The notes beneath the pieces are model-generated. The model did no database searches, was not told the origin of the DNA, and saw only the letters and a list, made by a program, of their open reading frames with translations. DNA of 64,000 bases from CAISCU01 sp943361925 (lineage in GTDB: Bacteria; Bacteroidota; Bacteroidia; UKL13-3). Position 1 is the stretch's first letter, and the number at the start of each line of letters is the position of its first letter. A program made the position numbers and the translations under genes. Below are positions 24,410 through 34,952 of this stretch, in pieces. The stretch covers positions 1-64,000 of the forward strand of contig CALRIT020000008.1 of assembly GCA_943361925.1 (NCBI GenBank), written 5' to 3'.

Positions 24410-25702
24410 TTACTTTTTATCTCTGTTTGAACGACCAACGTAACTTTGAACGGTACGGAAACCTACGTAAGAGTTTGATGAATCTTGGTACTCATAAGAG
24501 CGAGATCCAACTTGTACGAAAGCTGCAATATCCTTCCAAGAACCGCCTCTGATAACTTTTCTTTTGAGGGTTTCAGAATCCTCATCTTTGGCATCGTATT
24601 GGTAATCTGAATTGAGATCATGAGTGAATAAATGAGCTGATTCTGCATAAGCTGAAATTGTCCATTCAGCAACATTACCACTCATATCATATAAACCAAA
24701 ATCATTAGGGAAATATGAAGCAACACGAATTGGGTAAACACCACCATCTGCGCCATAATCACCACGACCCGGTTTGAAGTTAGCCAAAGAACAACCTTTA
24801 GCATTTCTTACATAAGGACCACCCCAAGGGTACATACTTTGGTCTCTTCCACCACGAGCAGCATATTCCCACTCATATTCTGTTGGTAAACGGAATGCAG
24901 TAACACCATTTTCATCATTCATTGAATAGAATGCATTTAATTTAAATGTTCTCCAATGAGCAAATGCTCTAGCTTGTTTCCAGTTTACTCCAACTACAGG
25001 GTAATCATCATATTTTGGATGCCAGTAGTACATAGTAGAGATAGGCTCATTATAAGCATAAGTAAAATCACGCATGAATACCAAAGTATCAGGATAGATT
25101 TCTACTTCTTCTTGTTTCTTGAACTTCTCTCTTGAAACTTTATAACCATCTTGACGCTTCAATTGAGCTGCAGCGCGTAAATCGATATAATCGTAACGAT
25201 ACTTGATTTTTCTAACATCGTACTGTTTTGTTCTATAATAGATTTCACCACCTTGGTAATATAAATCCTGAATATCTCCATTCTTCATATCCTCTTCTTC
25301 AATTCTCTCGCGATAATTGATAGCGTGTTCACCGGTTTCTTCACCAGAGATTGGATCTGTTAATTGAATTTGGAATTTCTCTCCCATTTTATCACGGAAG
25401 ATTGAGTCTAAAACCTCATCAACAAACTGACGGTATTCGTTATTTGTAATTTCGGTTTCATCCATGTAGAATGCGGTAACTGTGATTTGCTTGTTAGGAG
25501 CAATCATTGAGTTTGGAATATCCTGTTCATTCGCACCCACGTGGATGGTTCCTGAAGGTATATAAACCGTTCCGTAGGGTTGAGGGTGAAACCAGGCCTT
25601 ACGCCCACCTACACCGTTTAGTTCCCCGTTATCTGAACTCAGCCCACAGCTAGCGAGTGAGGTCACAAAAAAGGAAAATACAAACCACCTTAATGTCTTC
25701 AT
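24410..25702 (-). CDS. gldK: T9SS lipoprotein GldK (FGE-sulfatase fold)
   Basis: A 430-residue lipoprotein: signal ending VTSLASCG with lipidated Cys19, then a formylglycine-generating-enzyme-like domain (GTIHVGANEQD..., FRLPTEYEWEYAARGGRD, MSGNVAEWT, VIRGGSWKD, VGFRTVQSYVG). The fold is used structurally rather than as an oxidase. GldK forms rings with GldN beneath the outer membrane. It is the first gene of the compact gldKLMN set and lies 104 bp after the porP/sprF-like gene. Confidence 0.95.
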   Translation of the reverse strand: MKTLRWFVFSFFVTSLASCGLSSDNGELNGVGGRKAWFHPQPYGTVYIPSGTIHVGANEQDIPNSMIAPNKQITVTAFYMDETEITNNEYRQFVDEVLDSIFRDKMGEKFQIQLTDPISGEETGEHAINYRERIEEEDMKNGDIQDLYYQGGEIYYRTKQYDVRKIKYRYDYIDLRAAAQLKRQDGYKVSREKFKKQEEVEIYPDTLVFMRDFTYAYNEPISTMYYWHPKYDDYPVVGVNWKQARAFAHWRTFKLNAFYSMNDENGVTAFRLPTEYEWEYAARGGRDQSMYPWGGPYVRNAKGCSLANFKPGRGDYGADGGVYPIRVASYFPNDFGLYDMSGNVAEWTISAYAESAHLFTHDLNSDYQYDAKDEDSETLKRKVIRGGSWKDIAAFVQVGSRSYEYQDSSNSYVGFRTVQSYVGRSNRDKK

Positions 25703-25806
25703 CTTATTTCAGTTTATAATTAGTCGATTCTGGCAAATTTATTAAATCAATTATGAAATGCAAGTTTTTGATTGAATGGGTTAAAAACGCGACATTCAAA
25801 TTTTTA

Positions 25807-26802
25807 TTACATGAACCTCGGAGTTAGGATAGGAACTGGAGGATTTATTTTGGGTGTAATTTTAATACCGAAGCAATATCTTAGTACAATTTCATGAGAA
25901 CCCGAACTGTATTTGAGTATACGTGAGGTAGTTAAGTCATATGAATAACCTAAATAAAAGTTGTCCCTAATTGAATATCCTAATAAAACAACTGCTGCAT
26001 CCATAGGTCTCCAAGTTAGTCCACCACGTAGTTTTTCGTTCCAGATTAAAAAACAATTAATATCTGTTTGAATCTTAGCCGGGTCTTTTTTTACAATCAA
26101 ATTTGGTTGTAATTTAAAATCACTGTTCAAAGCATACTCTGCTCCTGCTATGAAATAGTAGTGCATTTTTAAATCATCAGTTCTACTGTTTCCATTCCAT
26201 TCGTAGGTAACTTTGCCTTGGTTAAGGTGAGTTGCTGAAATACCCGCATAAAAATTATCAAAAATAGATAAACTTGGTCTAGTGTAATAAATACCTGCAC
26301 CAAAATCCATTGTTGTGCCGCTAACACTAACGTTAGGAATTTTAGCATCGCCATCCTCTAATGGCTTTAATTTTGTTCCATCAAGTGATTTTTGCATCAA
26401 ACCTGCACTAACACCAATAGCTAAAACATCTTCATTTTGAAAAGGATGCTTGTATGAAAGAGATAAAGTTGGAGTTGTAGCCAATGCGAAACCAAGTTCA
26501 TCTCTTAAAATATGAACACCTAAACCGATGCGCTTACTGATAGGAGCATTAAATGAACCAACAAGATTTGTCGGAGCTGCACCACGAGGTACATCACCTT
26601 CTTGTCCGCCACCAAAACCAACCCATTGGCTTCTATGAAGCAATGTCGCACAAAACTTATCTCCGTTACCAGCAAAGCCTGGATTGAAAGCAAGTTTATT
26701 ATGCATAAAATTGCTATAGTGCGGATCCTGTTGTGCACTGGCTATCAGGGAGACAGAGAGACCTGCTACCAGCATTAATATTTTTGTAAAGCTTAAATTC
26801 AT
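25807..26802 (-). CDS. PorP/SprF-family T9SS outer-membrane protein
   Basis: A 331-residue protein with a signal peptide (residues 1-24, ending SASAQQ... in MNLSFTKILMLVAGLSVSLI) and the family start DPHYSNFMHNKLAFNPGFAG. The rest is an outer-membrane barrel. PorP/SprF proteins anchor or help export surface proteins through the T9SS and precede gldK or porK in many genomes. The ATG at 26802 was chosen over an upstream GTG because it begins the signal peptide cleanly. Confidence 0.92.
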   Translation of the reverse strand: MNLSFTKILMLVAGLSVSLIASAQQDPHYSNFMHNKLAFNPGFAGNGDKFCATLLHRSQWVGFGGGQEGDVPRGAAPTNLVGSFNAPISKRIGLGVHILRDELGFALATTPTLSLSYKHPFQNEDVLAIGVSAGLMQKSLDGTKLKPLEDGDAKIPNVSVSGTTMDFGAGIYYTRPSLSIFDNFYAGISATHLNQGKVTYEWNGNSRTDDLKMHYYFIAGAEYALNSDFKLQPNLIVKKDPAKIQTDINCFLIWNEKLRGGLTWRPMDAAVVLLGYSIRDNFYLGYSYDLTTSRILKYSSGSHEIVLRYCFGIKITPKINPPVPILTPRFM

Positions 26803-26917
26803 TGGCACTAGCTATTAAGTATCAAAAAACAATAATACGAAAAAAATCGAATTAAACAAGAATTTTACTAATAACTAAAAAATTAAGAAAAGCGTATATC
26901 ACCAGTGTTTACTGGTA

Positions 26918-27682
26918 TTAAGCTTTGTGATGTGCTTCAATAAATTTATCAATAGCCATAACCATTGAAGGAGTTTGCGGAGTTGGAGCCTGAACATTGA
27001 CCTCTAATTTGGCCTCAATCATAGCTTTGATGGTAGTTGCACCAAATCCGGCAATGAGTGTTTTGTTCTGTTTGAATTCAGGAAAATTCTCAAATAGAGA
27101 ACGAATATCTGCCGGAGAAAAGAATGCAATAATATCGTAATTTACATTGGTCAAATCAGATAAGTCTGAAGATTTAATTCGGTAGAAAAATGCTTCTTTG
27201 AAAGCAATTTTACTTTTCTTCATAAACTTTTCAATATCCTGTTTTCTCCAATCTGAACAAGGGAATAAGTACTTTTCTGTAGGATGACTTTTAAAAACTG
27301 TTAGTAATTCAATTTCAGTACCTTTTCCAACAAATACTTTACGTTTTCTAACTTGAATATATTTGGCCAAATAGTTAGCAATACTTTCATTTACACAGAA
27401 ATATTTCATTTCTGCGGGAATTTCCAACTTTAACTCAGCACACATTCTAAAGAAATTATCAATCGAATTTCTTGAATTAAGAATGATAGCAGTATGTTCA
27501 AGGATATTAATCTTTTGCTGTCTAAACTCTTTAGCACCAATAGGTTCCACTTGAATAAATGGACGAAAATCCATTTTTAAATTGTACTTTTTGGCAAGCT
27601 CAAACCATGGCGACTTTTCGCTTTCCGGTTTCGGCTGAGAGATGATGATACTTTTTATTTTCGCGTTTTTCAATTGAACCAA
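26918..27682 (-). CDS. hemD: uroporphyrinogen-III synthase family protein
   Basis: A 254-residue protein of the HemD fold, two alternating domains, with IISQPKPESEKSPWFELAKK at the start, HTAIILNSRNSIDNF near 65, KYLFPCSDWRKQDIEKF near 135 and DIIAFFSPADIRSLF near 180. HemD cyclises hydroxymethylbilane in tetrapyrrole synthesis. No ATG precedes the domain; the TTG at 27682 overlaps the end of the DUF4271 gene by 13 nt, so the two are coupled. Confidence 0.85.
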   Translation of the reverse strand: MVQLKNAKIKSIIISQPKPESEKSPWFELAKKYNLKMDFRPFIQVEPIGAKEFRQQKINILEHTAIILNSRNSIDNFFRMCAELKLEIPAEMKYFCVNESIANYLAKYIQVRKRKVFVGKGTEIELLTVFKSHPTEKYLFPCSDWRKQDIEKFMKKSKIAFKEAFFYRIKSSDLSDLTNVNYDIIAFFSPADIRSLFENFPEFKQNKTLIAGFGATTIKAMIEAKLEVNVQAPTPQTPSMVMAIDKFIEAHHKA

Positions 27683-28623
27683 GTATTTAAATATAGTTTA
27701 AATACGACACACCAGGGTAATATTTCGAAGGCGCAAAGATAAGTAAAAAGATATATGGTTGGATATTTACTAACGTTGACACCCATTAATAAATTTTTAA
27801 CCATCCTGAAAATGAATCCAACAAGGATAATAATTATCGCGCAAGCACCTATAAATCTGACAATTAATACGTCCGGCACATAAATATAAAGCAAATTAAA
27901 TCCAATTAAAAAAAGACCAACTAAATTGCTAATTGAGATGGCATTGAATAGAAATAATTGTGAAAGTTGCTGTGTTTTGAAAATAAATCCGATAAAAAGA
28001 TTTAAAATAATTTTGGCTAGGTAAACAATTATCATCCCCAAAGAAACTGTCCAAAACAAAGAAATATCTGAATTTACTTCAATTAAACTTTTTCTTTCGG
28101 CATAAGTAACAGCAAAAAGTGCCCCCGAAGCTACAAAGCCCAAAAAGATTGCTAAAGAAGTTAAGAGGTAGTTTGGACTTTTATCTTTCCATACTTTTAA
28201 GTCAAAACTCATTTCAAAGGCTGATGATATAATTTCATCAAATCTTTTAAGATTCATTAATCGTACAGAAGCTACAAAAAAGATAATTGCCATTAAAATC
28301 CAGAACTTCCAGTTTTCATCTCTTTTTTTCCTGAATTCAATTTCTTTTACGCCTGGTAATGTTCTACTCTCAAATTTAATTTCATCAAGTATTTCTGTGC
28401 TTTGTAAATTTTCATATGGAAAAGCAATCCTTCTTAATATTGAATCCTTTCTTAGAGAGTCTAATAGAGTAAAATCAGATCTTGTAAATTTGATTTGACT
28501 AGTAGAAGTGCTGTTTAAAGAATCAATCGGATTGATTTTAGCAACAAGAGAATCCTTAGGTAAAGCGTATGAATACACTAAACTTAATCCCAAAATCACT
28601 AAAAAAAATAATCTTTTTATCAT
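27670..28623 (-). CDS. DUF4271 membrane protein
   Basis: A 317-residue protein with an N-terminal signal-like segment, an extracytoplasmic region to about residue 105, then six or so transmembrane helices (from WILMAIIFFVASVRL to the C terminus). It matches the DUF4271 family of Bacteroidota, often next to hemD. Function unknown. The ATG overlaps the stop of the upstream outer-membrane gene by one base. Confidence 0.85.
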   Translation of the reverse strand: MIKRLFFLVILGLSLVYSYALPKDSLVAKINPIDSLNSTSTSQIKFTRSDFTLLDSLRKDSILRRIAFPYENLQSTEILDEIKFESRTLPGVKEIEFRKKRDENWKFWILMAIIFFVASVRLMNLKRFDEIISSAFEMSFDLKVWKDKSPNYLLTSLAIFLGFVASGALFAVTYAERKSLIEVNSDISLFWTVSLGMIIVYLAKIILNLFIGFIFKTQQLSQLFLFNAISISNLVGLFLIGFNLLYIYVPDVLIVRFIGACAIIIILVGFIFRMVKNLLMGVNVSKYPTIYLFTYLCAFEILPWCVVFKLYLNTWFN

Positions 28624-30389
28624 TAAAAATAATTTACAAATCCAAAATGAATTCTTGCTGAATTGAACAAAATTGGATTATTTTTCTGAGAACCCACTGC
28701 ATAATACAAAGAAAAAACACCTGCTTTCGATTCAATATTCATTCCAGCACCAAAACCTTTTGGGAAATCGTTTTGAAATGATGAAGCTAAAGTGTTTTTC
28801 ACAAAAGCACTATTATAGAAAACCAAAAATGATGAATTTTCAGCTATCATATATTTCAAATCTAAATTTCCAATCAGGAAAGTTTCTGCGAAAATACTTT
28901 GTTCATCAAAACCTTTTAAAGTTTTTAATCCACCAATGCGAAAAAGTTCATTTTGGAACAATTTTTCATTGTAAATATGTCCGCCAAGTGAAGAAATTTG
29001 AAGGACAATCTGTTTATACAGCGTGATACTTTTTGAAAAATTATACTTCAATTTAAGTTGAACAGACTGCAATTTCAATGAATCGTAAGGATTATATTCA
29101 ATTAAATCAGGAGTTGAAAATCTCAAATCATTGATAATTGAGTTTCTAATAATTTTACGTGTACCTGCTAAAAACTCAACTTCTACTTTTGAACCTTTTG
29201 ATGGATTAAAAAAATTATTTAAAGAATTACGTCTAATGCTAAATCCGAATAAATCTGATCTAAGGTCATGAAAAAGCGGTAATTGTTTTGACAAAAGGAT
29301 TGAATTTGTATCAACAGAAATCAATGAAATATTTTGAAAATTATAAATCAACTTAAAAATACTTTTACCATTACCTCTGTATTGTAAAGCAATTTCATTG
29401 TATAAATCAAGGTATAATGAATCGAATTTTAAGAGTCTAAAATCATAATCCAAACCAAATCTTGTATTTAAAAAATAAGGCCAGTTAAACACAATTCTGA
29501 GGTCTTGGGAATTATTCAAAAAGCTTCTAAAGCCAATTTCCAAAGCCTTTCCGGAACCTAAGATATTTTGCAATTTCAGGTTGATATCACCTGTAATAAC
29601 CAGCTTATTATTGAGACTACTATTGGGAGCAAATCCTATAATTCCATCAAAATTTCCAGCTTTCTTTTTATCAATATAAACATAAGGTTTGGCCTTACTT
29701 CCATAGAAATAAATCCCAACAGGTCTGGTAATTTTAATATAAGGTAATTCTGTTAAAGTAGTATTTATATCTTTCAGAATTGATTCATTGTATAATGTGC
29801 CAGGCTTGATATTACAGAAACTACGTAAATATTTTAATTTCAATTCTGAAGTGCCTGCAAAATCGAGTGAATCAAAATAAAATAATGGTCCGGTTTGAAG
29901 ATTTACTGATATATGAATATTCGATGAATCAACTAAAACACTATCAAAAAAAACAACTGAAAATGGATATCCACTATTTAAAGATAATTCAAGAATTTTA
30001 TTTCTGAGTTGTGATAATTTCGAATCTGAAAAGGTTATATCTTTATGTAATTCGTTTAATTCAGAATAAATTTTCTCCGGTAAATTGCCGCTTGAAACTT
30101 TAATTTTCTTATATCCGGTTCCTAATTTCCAGAAGGTAAATAAGGTATCTTTATTAAGCGAATAAAATTCTTTTTCTACCTTAGGAAATAAAAATGAGTT
30201 CGATTGTAATTCGCTAAAAACTTTGGCTCTTTCATTTTCTAATGAAGTAAAAGAATCAATCTTAATTTTATAATTTCCATTAAAAACAGACTTGTTATCA
30301 AATTGATTGACCCAAAGAACCTGCCCATTAAGTTTATCCAAAATGAACAATATTAAAACTGCAAAAACAAAAAGATGAATCCTAGTCAA
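28623..30389 (-). CDS. BamA/TamA-like outer-membrane protein
   Basis: A 588-residue protein with a signal peptide (about 1-22) and a POTRA-like region (about 100-215, with ILELSLNSGYPFSVVFFDSV and the next repeat FAGTSELKLKYLRSFCNIK). The C-terminal 16-strand-type barrel includes the conserved GGLKTLKGFDEQ (loop 6 motif position, KGF in place of RGF) and ends GFVNYF with a terminal Phe. Such proteins insert or move outer-membrane proteins. The start is TTG at 30389 since no ATG precedes the signal peptide. The gene heads a three-gene set with DUF4271 and hemD and is divergent from hemW. Confidence 0.8.
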   Translation of the reverse strand: MTRIHLFVFAVLILFILDKLNGQVLWVNQFDNKSVFNGNYKIKIDSFTSLENERAKVFSELQSNSFLFPKVEKEFYSLNKDTLFTFWKLGTGYKKIKVSSGNLPEKIYSELNELHKDITFSDSKLSQLRNKILELSLNSGYPFSVVFFDSVLVDSSNIHISVNLQTGPLFYFDSLDFAGTSELKLKYLRSFCNIKPGTLYNESILKDINTTLTELPYIKITRPVGIYFYGSKAKPYVYIDKKKAGNFDGIIGFAPNSSLNNKLVITGDINLKLQNILGSGKALEIGFRSFLNNSQDLRIVFNWPYFLNTRFGLDYDFRLLKFDSLYLDLYNEIALQYRGNGKSIFKLIYNFQNISLISVDTNSILLSKQLPLFHDLRSDLFGFSIRRNSLNNFFNPSKGSKVEVEFLAGTRKIIRNSIINDLRFSTPDLIEYNPYDSLKLQSVQLKLKYNFSKSITLYKQIVLQISSLGGHIYNEKLFQNELFRIGGLKTLKGFDEQSIFAETFLIGNLDLKYMIAENSSFLVFYNSAFVKNTLASSFQNDFPKGFGAGMNIESKAGVFSLYYAVGSQKNNPILFNSARIHFGFVNYF

Positions 30390-30422
30390 GATTTGTTAAT
30401 AGATTTGCTGTAAAAAATAATT

Positions 30423-31547
30423 ATGGCAGGTATTTACATTCATATTCCTTTTTGCAAACAAGCCTGCTTTTATTGTAATTTTCATTTTAGTACTAGTTTG
30501 CAATATACAAATGAGTTTGTACAATCACTTGTAAAGGAAATAGAACTAAAGAAAAAAAAACTAAATAGTTCGCCGATTTCTACTTTATATTTTGGCGGAG
30601 GAACCCCAAGTATATTATCGAAAATCGAACTCAAGGAAGTTATAAATAAGCTAAATAATTCAGTTGATTTATCACAATTAATTGAATTTACAATTGAAGT
30701 AAATCCTGATGATATAACAAAAGATAAATTAGATTTTTGGCTTGAAAATGGTGTTAACAGATTAAGTATAGGAACTCAAAGTTTTAGGGAATCTGATTTG
30801 AAACTAATGAACAGAGCTCATACTGGAATTGAGGCTTTTAATAGCATTCAATTAGCACAGGAAGCAGGTTTTTCGAATATCAGTATTGATTTAATTTATG
30901 GAATACCGGGCCTAAACAATACAAATTGGATTGAAAATTTAGAGAGAGCTGTATCACTAAATATTCCTCATATTTCCAGCTATTGTTTAACAGTAGAAGA
31001 AAAAACTGCATTAGCACATTTAATTAAAACACAGAAAATTCAGATTCCGGATGAAGAGTTGGCTTCAGAGCAATTTTTAATCATGATTGATTATTTTGAA
31101 AAACAAGGAATTCATCAATACGAAATATCAAATTTTTCAAAAATCGGCATGGAATCCAAGCACAATAAAAGTTATTGGTCGGGTGAAATTTACCATGGTT
31201 TAGGACCGGGTGCACATAGTTTTAATGGAGAAAACAGGTATTGGAATATTTCGAATAATCAACAATATTTCAAATCAATTGAACAAGGAATCATACCTGA
31301 AGAAATTGAAACATTAAGTCTTGAAAATAAATTCAATGAGTTAATCATGACTTCATTAAGAACCCGAGAAGGAATAGTGATGGAAAGAATGGAAAACATG
31401 TTTTCAAGTGATATAATATCAGCCTTTGAAAAAAACATTAATAAATGGGTAAACAGTGGGAAAATTATTAAGCTCGAGAATCAATATATATTAAGTAAAG
31501 AAGGTAGATTTTTTGCAGATGGAATAGCCTCAGACTTATTCATTTGA
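30423..31547 (+). CDS. hemW: HemW-like radical SAM haem chaperone
   Basis: A 374-residue radical SAM protein: IHIPFCKQACFYCNFHF carries the CxxxCxxC iron-sulphur ligands (Cys11, 15, 18), then TLYFGGGTPSIL, INRLSIGTQSFRESDLKLMN and LIYGIPGLN, and the C-terminal HemN/W extension with WSGEIYHGLGPGAHSF. HemW proteins lack the extra residues of true HemN and are haem chaperones; older annotations call them coproporphyrinogen oxidases. The gene is divergent from the outer-membrane gene with 33 bp between starts. Confidence 0.9.
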   Translation: MAGIYIHIPFCKQACFYCNFHFSTSLQYTNEFVQSLVKEIELKKKKLNSSPISTLYFGGGTPSILSKIELKEVINKLNNSVDLSQLIEFTIEVNPDDITKDKLDFWLENGVNRLSIGTQSFRESDLKLMNRAHTGIEAFNSIQLAQEAGFSNISIDLIYGIPGLNNTNWIENLERAVSLNIPHISSYCLTVEEKTALAHLIKTQKIQIPDEELASEQFLIMIDYFEKQGIHQYEISNFSKIGMESKHNKSYWSGEIYHGLGPGAHSFNGENRYWNISNNQQYFKSIEQGIIPEEIETLSLENKFNELIMTSLRTREGIVMERMENMFSSDIISAFEKNINKWVNSGKIIKLENQYILSKEGRFFADGIASDLFI

Positions 31548-31595
31548 TATAAAAACTATCAAAAAATTCTCATTTACTTCAATGAAAATCAATCT

Positions 31596-33038
31596 TTAAA
31601 GTTTAATACAAACATTTTTTTGTTCTGTAAAAAACCTTAATGCTTCCCAACCACCTTCTCTACCAACACCACTTTGTTTAACGCCACCAAAAGGAGTTCT
31701 TAAATCTCTTAATAACCAACAGTTAATCCAAACAATACCACTTTTAATATGCGCAGCAACACGGTGAGCTTTGGTTAAATTTTCTGTCCAGATAGTTGCA
31801 GCCAAACCATACTCTGTTGAGTTTGCCATCATTAAAACTTCTTCTTCAGAATCGAAAGGAGTAAGAGTAACAACTGGACCAAATATTTCTTCTTGATTGG
31901 TTCTGCAATCATAAGAAAGTCCTTCTATTACTGTAGGTTCAATAAAATATCCTTCACTAAATTCACCACCTACATTTACAGATTTTCCGCCACTAAGAAT
32001 TGTTCCACCTTCTTCTTTGGCAAGATTGATATAAGACAAAACTTTTTCGAAATGTACCTTAGAAGCAATAGCTCCAACTTTGGTATCGGGAGCTAAAGGA
32101 TTACCAACTTTTAGTAATTTAGTTTGATTTATAAATTCATTTTTGAAAGCCTCATAAATTCCTCTTTCAATAAAAATGCGGGAACCACATAAACAAATTT
32201 CACCTTGGTTAGTAAAACTTGATCTAACACTTTCTGCCACGGCCTTTTTAAAATCACAATCTGCAAAAATGATATTAGGATTTTTACCACCCAATTCAAG
32301 TGAAAGTTTTTTAAACAATGGAGCTGCATTTCGAGCAATTTCAGCACCGGTTTTAGTACCACCTGTAAAAGAAACTGCTTTGATATCAGGGTGAGTTGTC
32401 ATTGTTGGACCAACTTTAGGACCTAAACCATGAACGATATTTATAACACCTGCAGGCAATCCCGCTTCTATACAAAGTTCTGAAAAAAGAAAAGCCGTCA
32501 TAGGAGTAATCTCTGAAGGTTTTGCAACCACACAATTACCAGCAGCTAAAGCAGGTGCGATTTTCCAAGTGAAAAGATACAAAGGCAAATTCCACGGACT
32601 AATGCAAGAAACCACACCCAAAGGTGTTTTTAAAGTATAATTAATTGCATGATCACCCATTGGATGAGCTTCTGAAGCAAAGTGTTCTATTGCAGTTGCA
32701 AAAAAATGAATATTGGCTTTAGCACGGGGAATTTCTCCCTTTTGAGCTAACCAAAAAGGTTTACCCTGATCTATACTTTCAGCTTCAGCTAATTTGTCGT
32801 TATTTTTTTCGATTAAATTAGCCAGTCTAAGTAGAATTTCACTTCTATCATTAGCAGATTTTGCGCTCCACGAAGGGAATGCAGCTTTAGCAGCCTGAAT
32901 TGCCAATTCAACATCTTCGGAAGTACTATCGGGACACAAACTATAAACTTTACCCGTAGCAGGATTGATATTATCCATGAATTCCCCTTTTTGAGGTTCA
33001 ATTAAATTTCCGTTGATATAATTTAGAATTTTCTGCAT
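31596..33038 (-). CDS. aldehyde dehydrogenase, muconate-semialdehyde type
   Basis: A 480-residue NAD-dependent aldehyde dehydrogenase. The cofactor region has SPWNLPLYLFTWKIAPALA and AKPSEITP; the catalytic Glu is in LELGGKNPNI and the catalytic Cys in NQGEICLCGSRI; the end is FGGVKQSGVGREGGWEALRF. The overall pattern resembles 2-hydroxy- or 2-aminomuconate semialdehyde dehydrogenases, so a role in aromatic or tryptophan breakdown is possible. No pathway neighbours are present, so the substrate is unproven. Confidence 0.88.
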   Translation of the reverse strand: MQKILNYINGNLIEPQKGEFMDNINPATGKVYSLCPDSTSEDVELAIQAAKAAFPSWSAKSANDRSEILLRLANLIEKNNDKLAEAESIDQGKPFWLAQKGEIPRAKANIHFFATAIEHFASEAHPMGDHAINYTLKTPLGVVSCISPWNLPLYLFTWKIAPALAAGNCVVAKPSEITPMTAFLFSELCIEAGLPAGVINIVHGLGPKVGPTMTTHPDIKAVSFTGGTKTGAEIARNAAPLFKKLSLELGGKNPNIIFADCDFKKAVAESVRSSFTNQGEICLCGSRIFIERGIYEAFKNEFINQTKLLKVGNPLAPDTKVGAIASKVHFEKVLSYINLAKEEGGTILSGGKSVNVGGEFSEGYFIEPTVIEGLSYDCRTNQEEIFGPVVTLTPFDSEEEVLMMANSTEYGLAATIWTENLTKAHRVAAHIKSGIVWINCWLLRDLRTPFGGVKQSGVGREGGWEALRFFTEQKNVCIKL

Positions 33039-33225
33039 TGCGCAAATTAAAGTAATTGGTCTGAATTAATAAGAAGTTGGGATATTTATTGAAACTAAAG
33101 AATTTGAATCATTTAAAATTTCAAAAAAAATGAAAAAGTATTTTCTTGTAAATCAGAAAGATAATTTTAATTTTATGCTGATTAAACTATTTCAAAAAAA
33201 TAACATCCAATTATAAATTCAATTT

Positions 33226-34938
33226 ATGGAAAAGATTGACAGAAGAAATTTTTTGAAAGAATCGGCTGATGAACTTTTAGGTATAAACAACCAGGAAAAA
33301 AAGTTTGAATATGTTGATCCATCAAATAAAAAATTACCCGTAGGACTAAGAAAAACAAGCACAGGAATTGGAGCTTATACCGGAGCATTTGGAGAAAGTC
33401 AATTGATTCATTTACTCAGAAGAACTTTATTTGGAGTAAGTCAATCTGATATTAATTTCTTCAAGAATAAAACATTAAATGAAGCAGTAGATAGTTTGTT
33501 GTTAATACCAAACTCCCCTCCTCCTCCACCCTTAAATAATTATAGTTACAATACTAATTTCCCTGATACCGAAGTTCCAGCAGGATCAACATGGGTAAAT
33601 GCGGCAGTAAATCCAAATCTTGAAGGAGTAAGAATAGCTTCATTTAAAGCTTGGTGGTTTAGTCAAATGGTTAATCCACAAAGAAACATTAGAGAAAAAA
33701 TGACTTTGTTTTGGCACAATCATTTTGCTACTGAATCAGCAGTAATCCAAGACTCAAGGTATTTATACAAACATCATGCATTATTAAGAGCTAACTGTTT
33801 AGGAAATTTCAAAGAATTGGTAAAGCAAGTTACCATTGATCCTGCCATGTTGGTTTATTTAAATGGTGAAGACAATACCAAAACAGCACCCGATGAAAAC
33901 TATGGCAGAGAATTGCAGGAGCTATTTACAGTAGGAAAAGATTTAGCCTTACATTATACAGAGGAAGATGTAAAAGCAGCAGCAAGAGTTTTAACCGGTT
34001 GGAGGAATAATAGATTAGGTATCAGTTCTTATTTTGATCCTAACAGACATGATACTACCAACAAACAATTTTCATCTTTTTATAACAATACGGTAATTAC
34101 TGGTAGAAGCGGATCAAATGCAGGAAATGATGAATTGAATGACTTGATCAATATGATTTTTAATCAAGAAGAAGTATCGAAATACATTTGTCGAAAACTG
34201 TATCGCTTTTTTGTTTACTATTTAATCGATAACAGTGTTGAGCAAAATGTGATTATTCCTTTAGCTGCGGTATTAAGAAACAATAATTTTCAAATCAAAC
34301 CTGTGATTGAAACATTGTTAAAGAGTGAGCATTTTTATGATGAGTTGAATAGAGCATGTATGATTAAATCGCCGGCAGATCATTTATTGGGATTAGCCAG
34401 AAATTTTAATTTAAGCTTTCCTGACCCAAGTAATGTTCAACAATCATATGGGCATTGGTTATATGCTCAGCAAGTTTTAGCAGTTATTGGGATGAATATT
34501 GGTGATGCTCCCAATGTTGCTGGTTGGCCGGCGTATTATGAAGACCCGCAATTTTATGAACTATGGATTAATTCAGATTCATTACCAAAAAGAAATTCGG
34601 TTTGTGATAGCTTACTTTATGTTGGATATAATCGATTTAGTTTCCAATTAAAAATTAACTGTATTGCTTTTATTGAACAATTTAGCAATCCAGAAGATCC
34701 TAATTTACTTATTAGTTCTTCATTAAAGTTATTGTACGCAATTGATATAAGTGCTTCACATATAAACTTAATTAAAACGAGTTTTTTATTAAGCGGACAA
34801 AGTTCAGATTATTATTGGACAGATGCTTGGTTAGCTTATAAAACGAATCCTACTGCAAGCAATAAAACGGCAGTAGAAAGCCGACTTCAAGGCATGTTTA
34901 AATATTTATTGGGATTACCTGAATTTCAGTTGAGTTAA
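33226..34938 (+). CDS. DUF1800 family protein
   Basis: A 570-residue protein of the DUF1800 family: HLLRRTLFGVSQSDINFF near residue 66, EKMTLFWHNHFATES near 165, YGRELQELFTVGKDL near 225 and a C-terminal GWPAYYED. The start IDRRNFLKESADELLG has a twin-arginine-like motif but no hydrophobic stretch follows, so export by Tat is doubtful. It is paired with the DUF1501 gene 14 bp downstream, the usual arrangement in Bacteroidota and Planctomycetota. Function of the pair is unknown. Confidence 0.9.
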   Translation: MEKIDRRNFLKESADELLGINNQEKKFEYVDPSNKKLPVGLRKTSTGIGAYTGAFGESQLIHLLRRTLFGVSQSDINFFKNKTLNEAVDSLLLIPNSPPPPPLNNYSYNTNFPDTEVPAGSTWVNAAVNPNLEGVRIASFKAWWFSQMVNPQRNIREKMTLFWHNHFATESAVIQDSRYLYKHHALLRANCLGNFKELVKQVTIDPAMLVYLNGEDNTKTAPDENYGRELQELFTVGKDLALHYTEEDVKAAARVLTGWRNNRLGISSYFDPNRHDTTNKQFSSFYNNTVITGRSGSNAGNDELNDLINMIFNQEEVSKYICRKLYRFFVYYLIDNSVEQNVIIPLAAVLRNNNFQIKPVIETLLKSEHFYDELNRACMIKSPADHLLGLARNFNLSFPDPSNVQQSYGHWLYAQQVLAVIGMNIGDAPNVAGWPAYYEDPQFYELWINSDSLPKRNSVCDSLLYVGYNRFSFQLKINCIAFIEQFSNPEDPNLLISSSLKLLYAIDISASHINLIKTSFLLSGQSSDYYWTDAWLAYKTNPTASNKTAVESRLQGMFKYLLGLPEFQLS

Positions 34939-34952
34939 TAAACTTTAGAAAA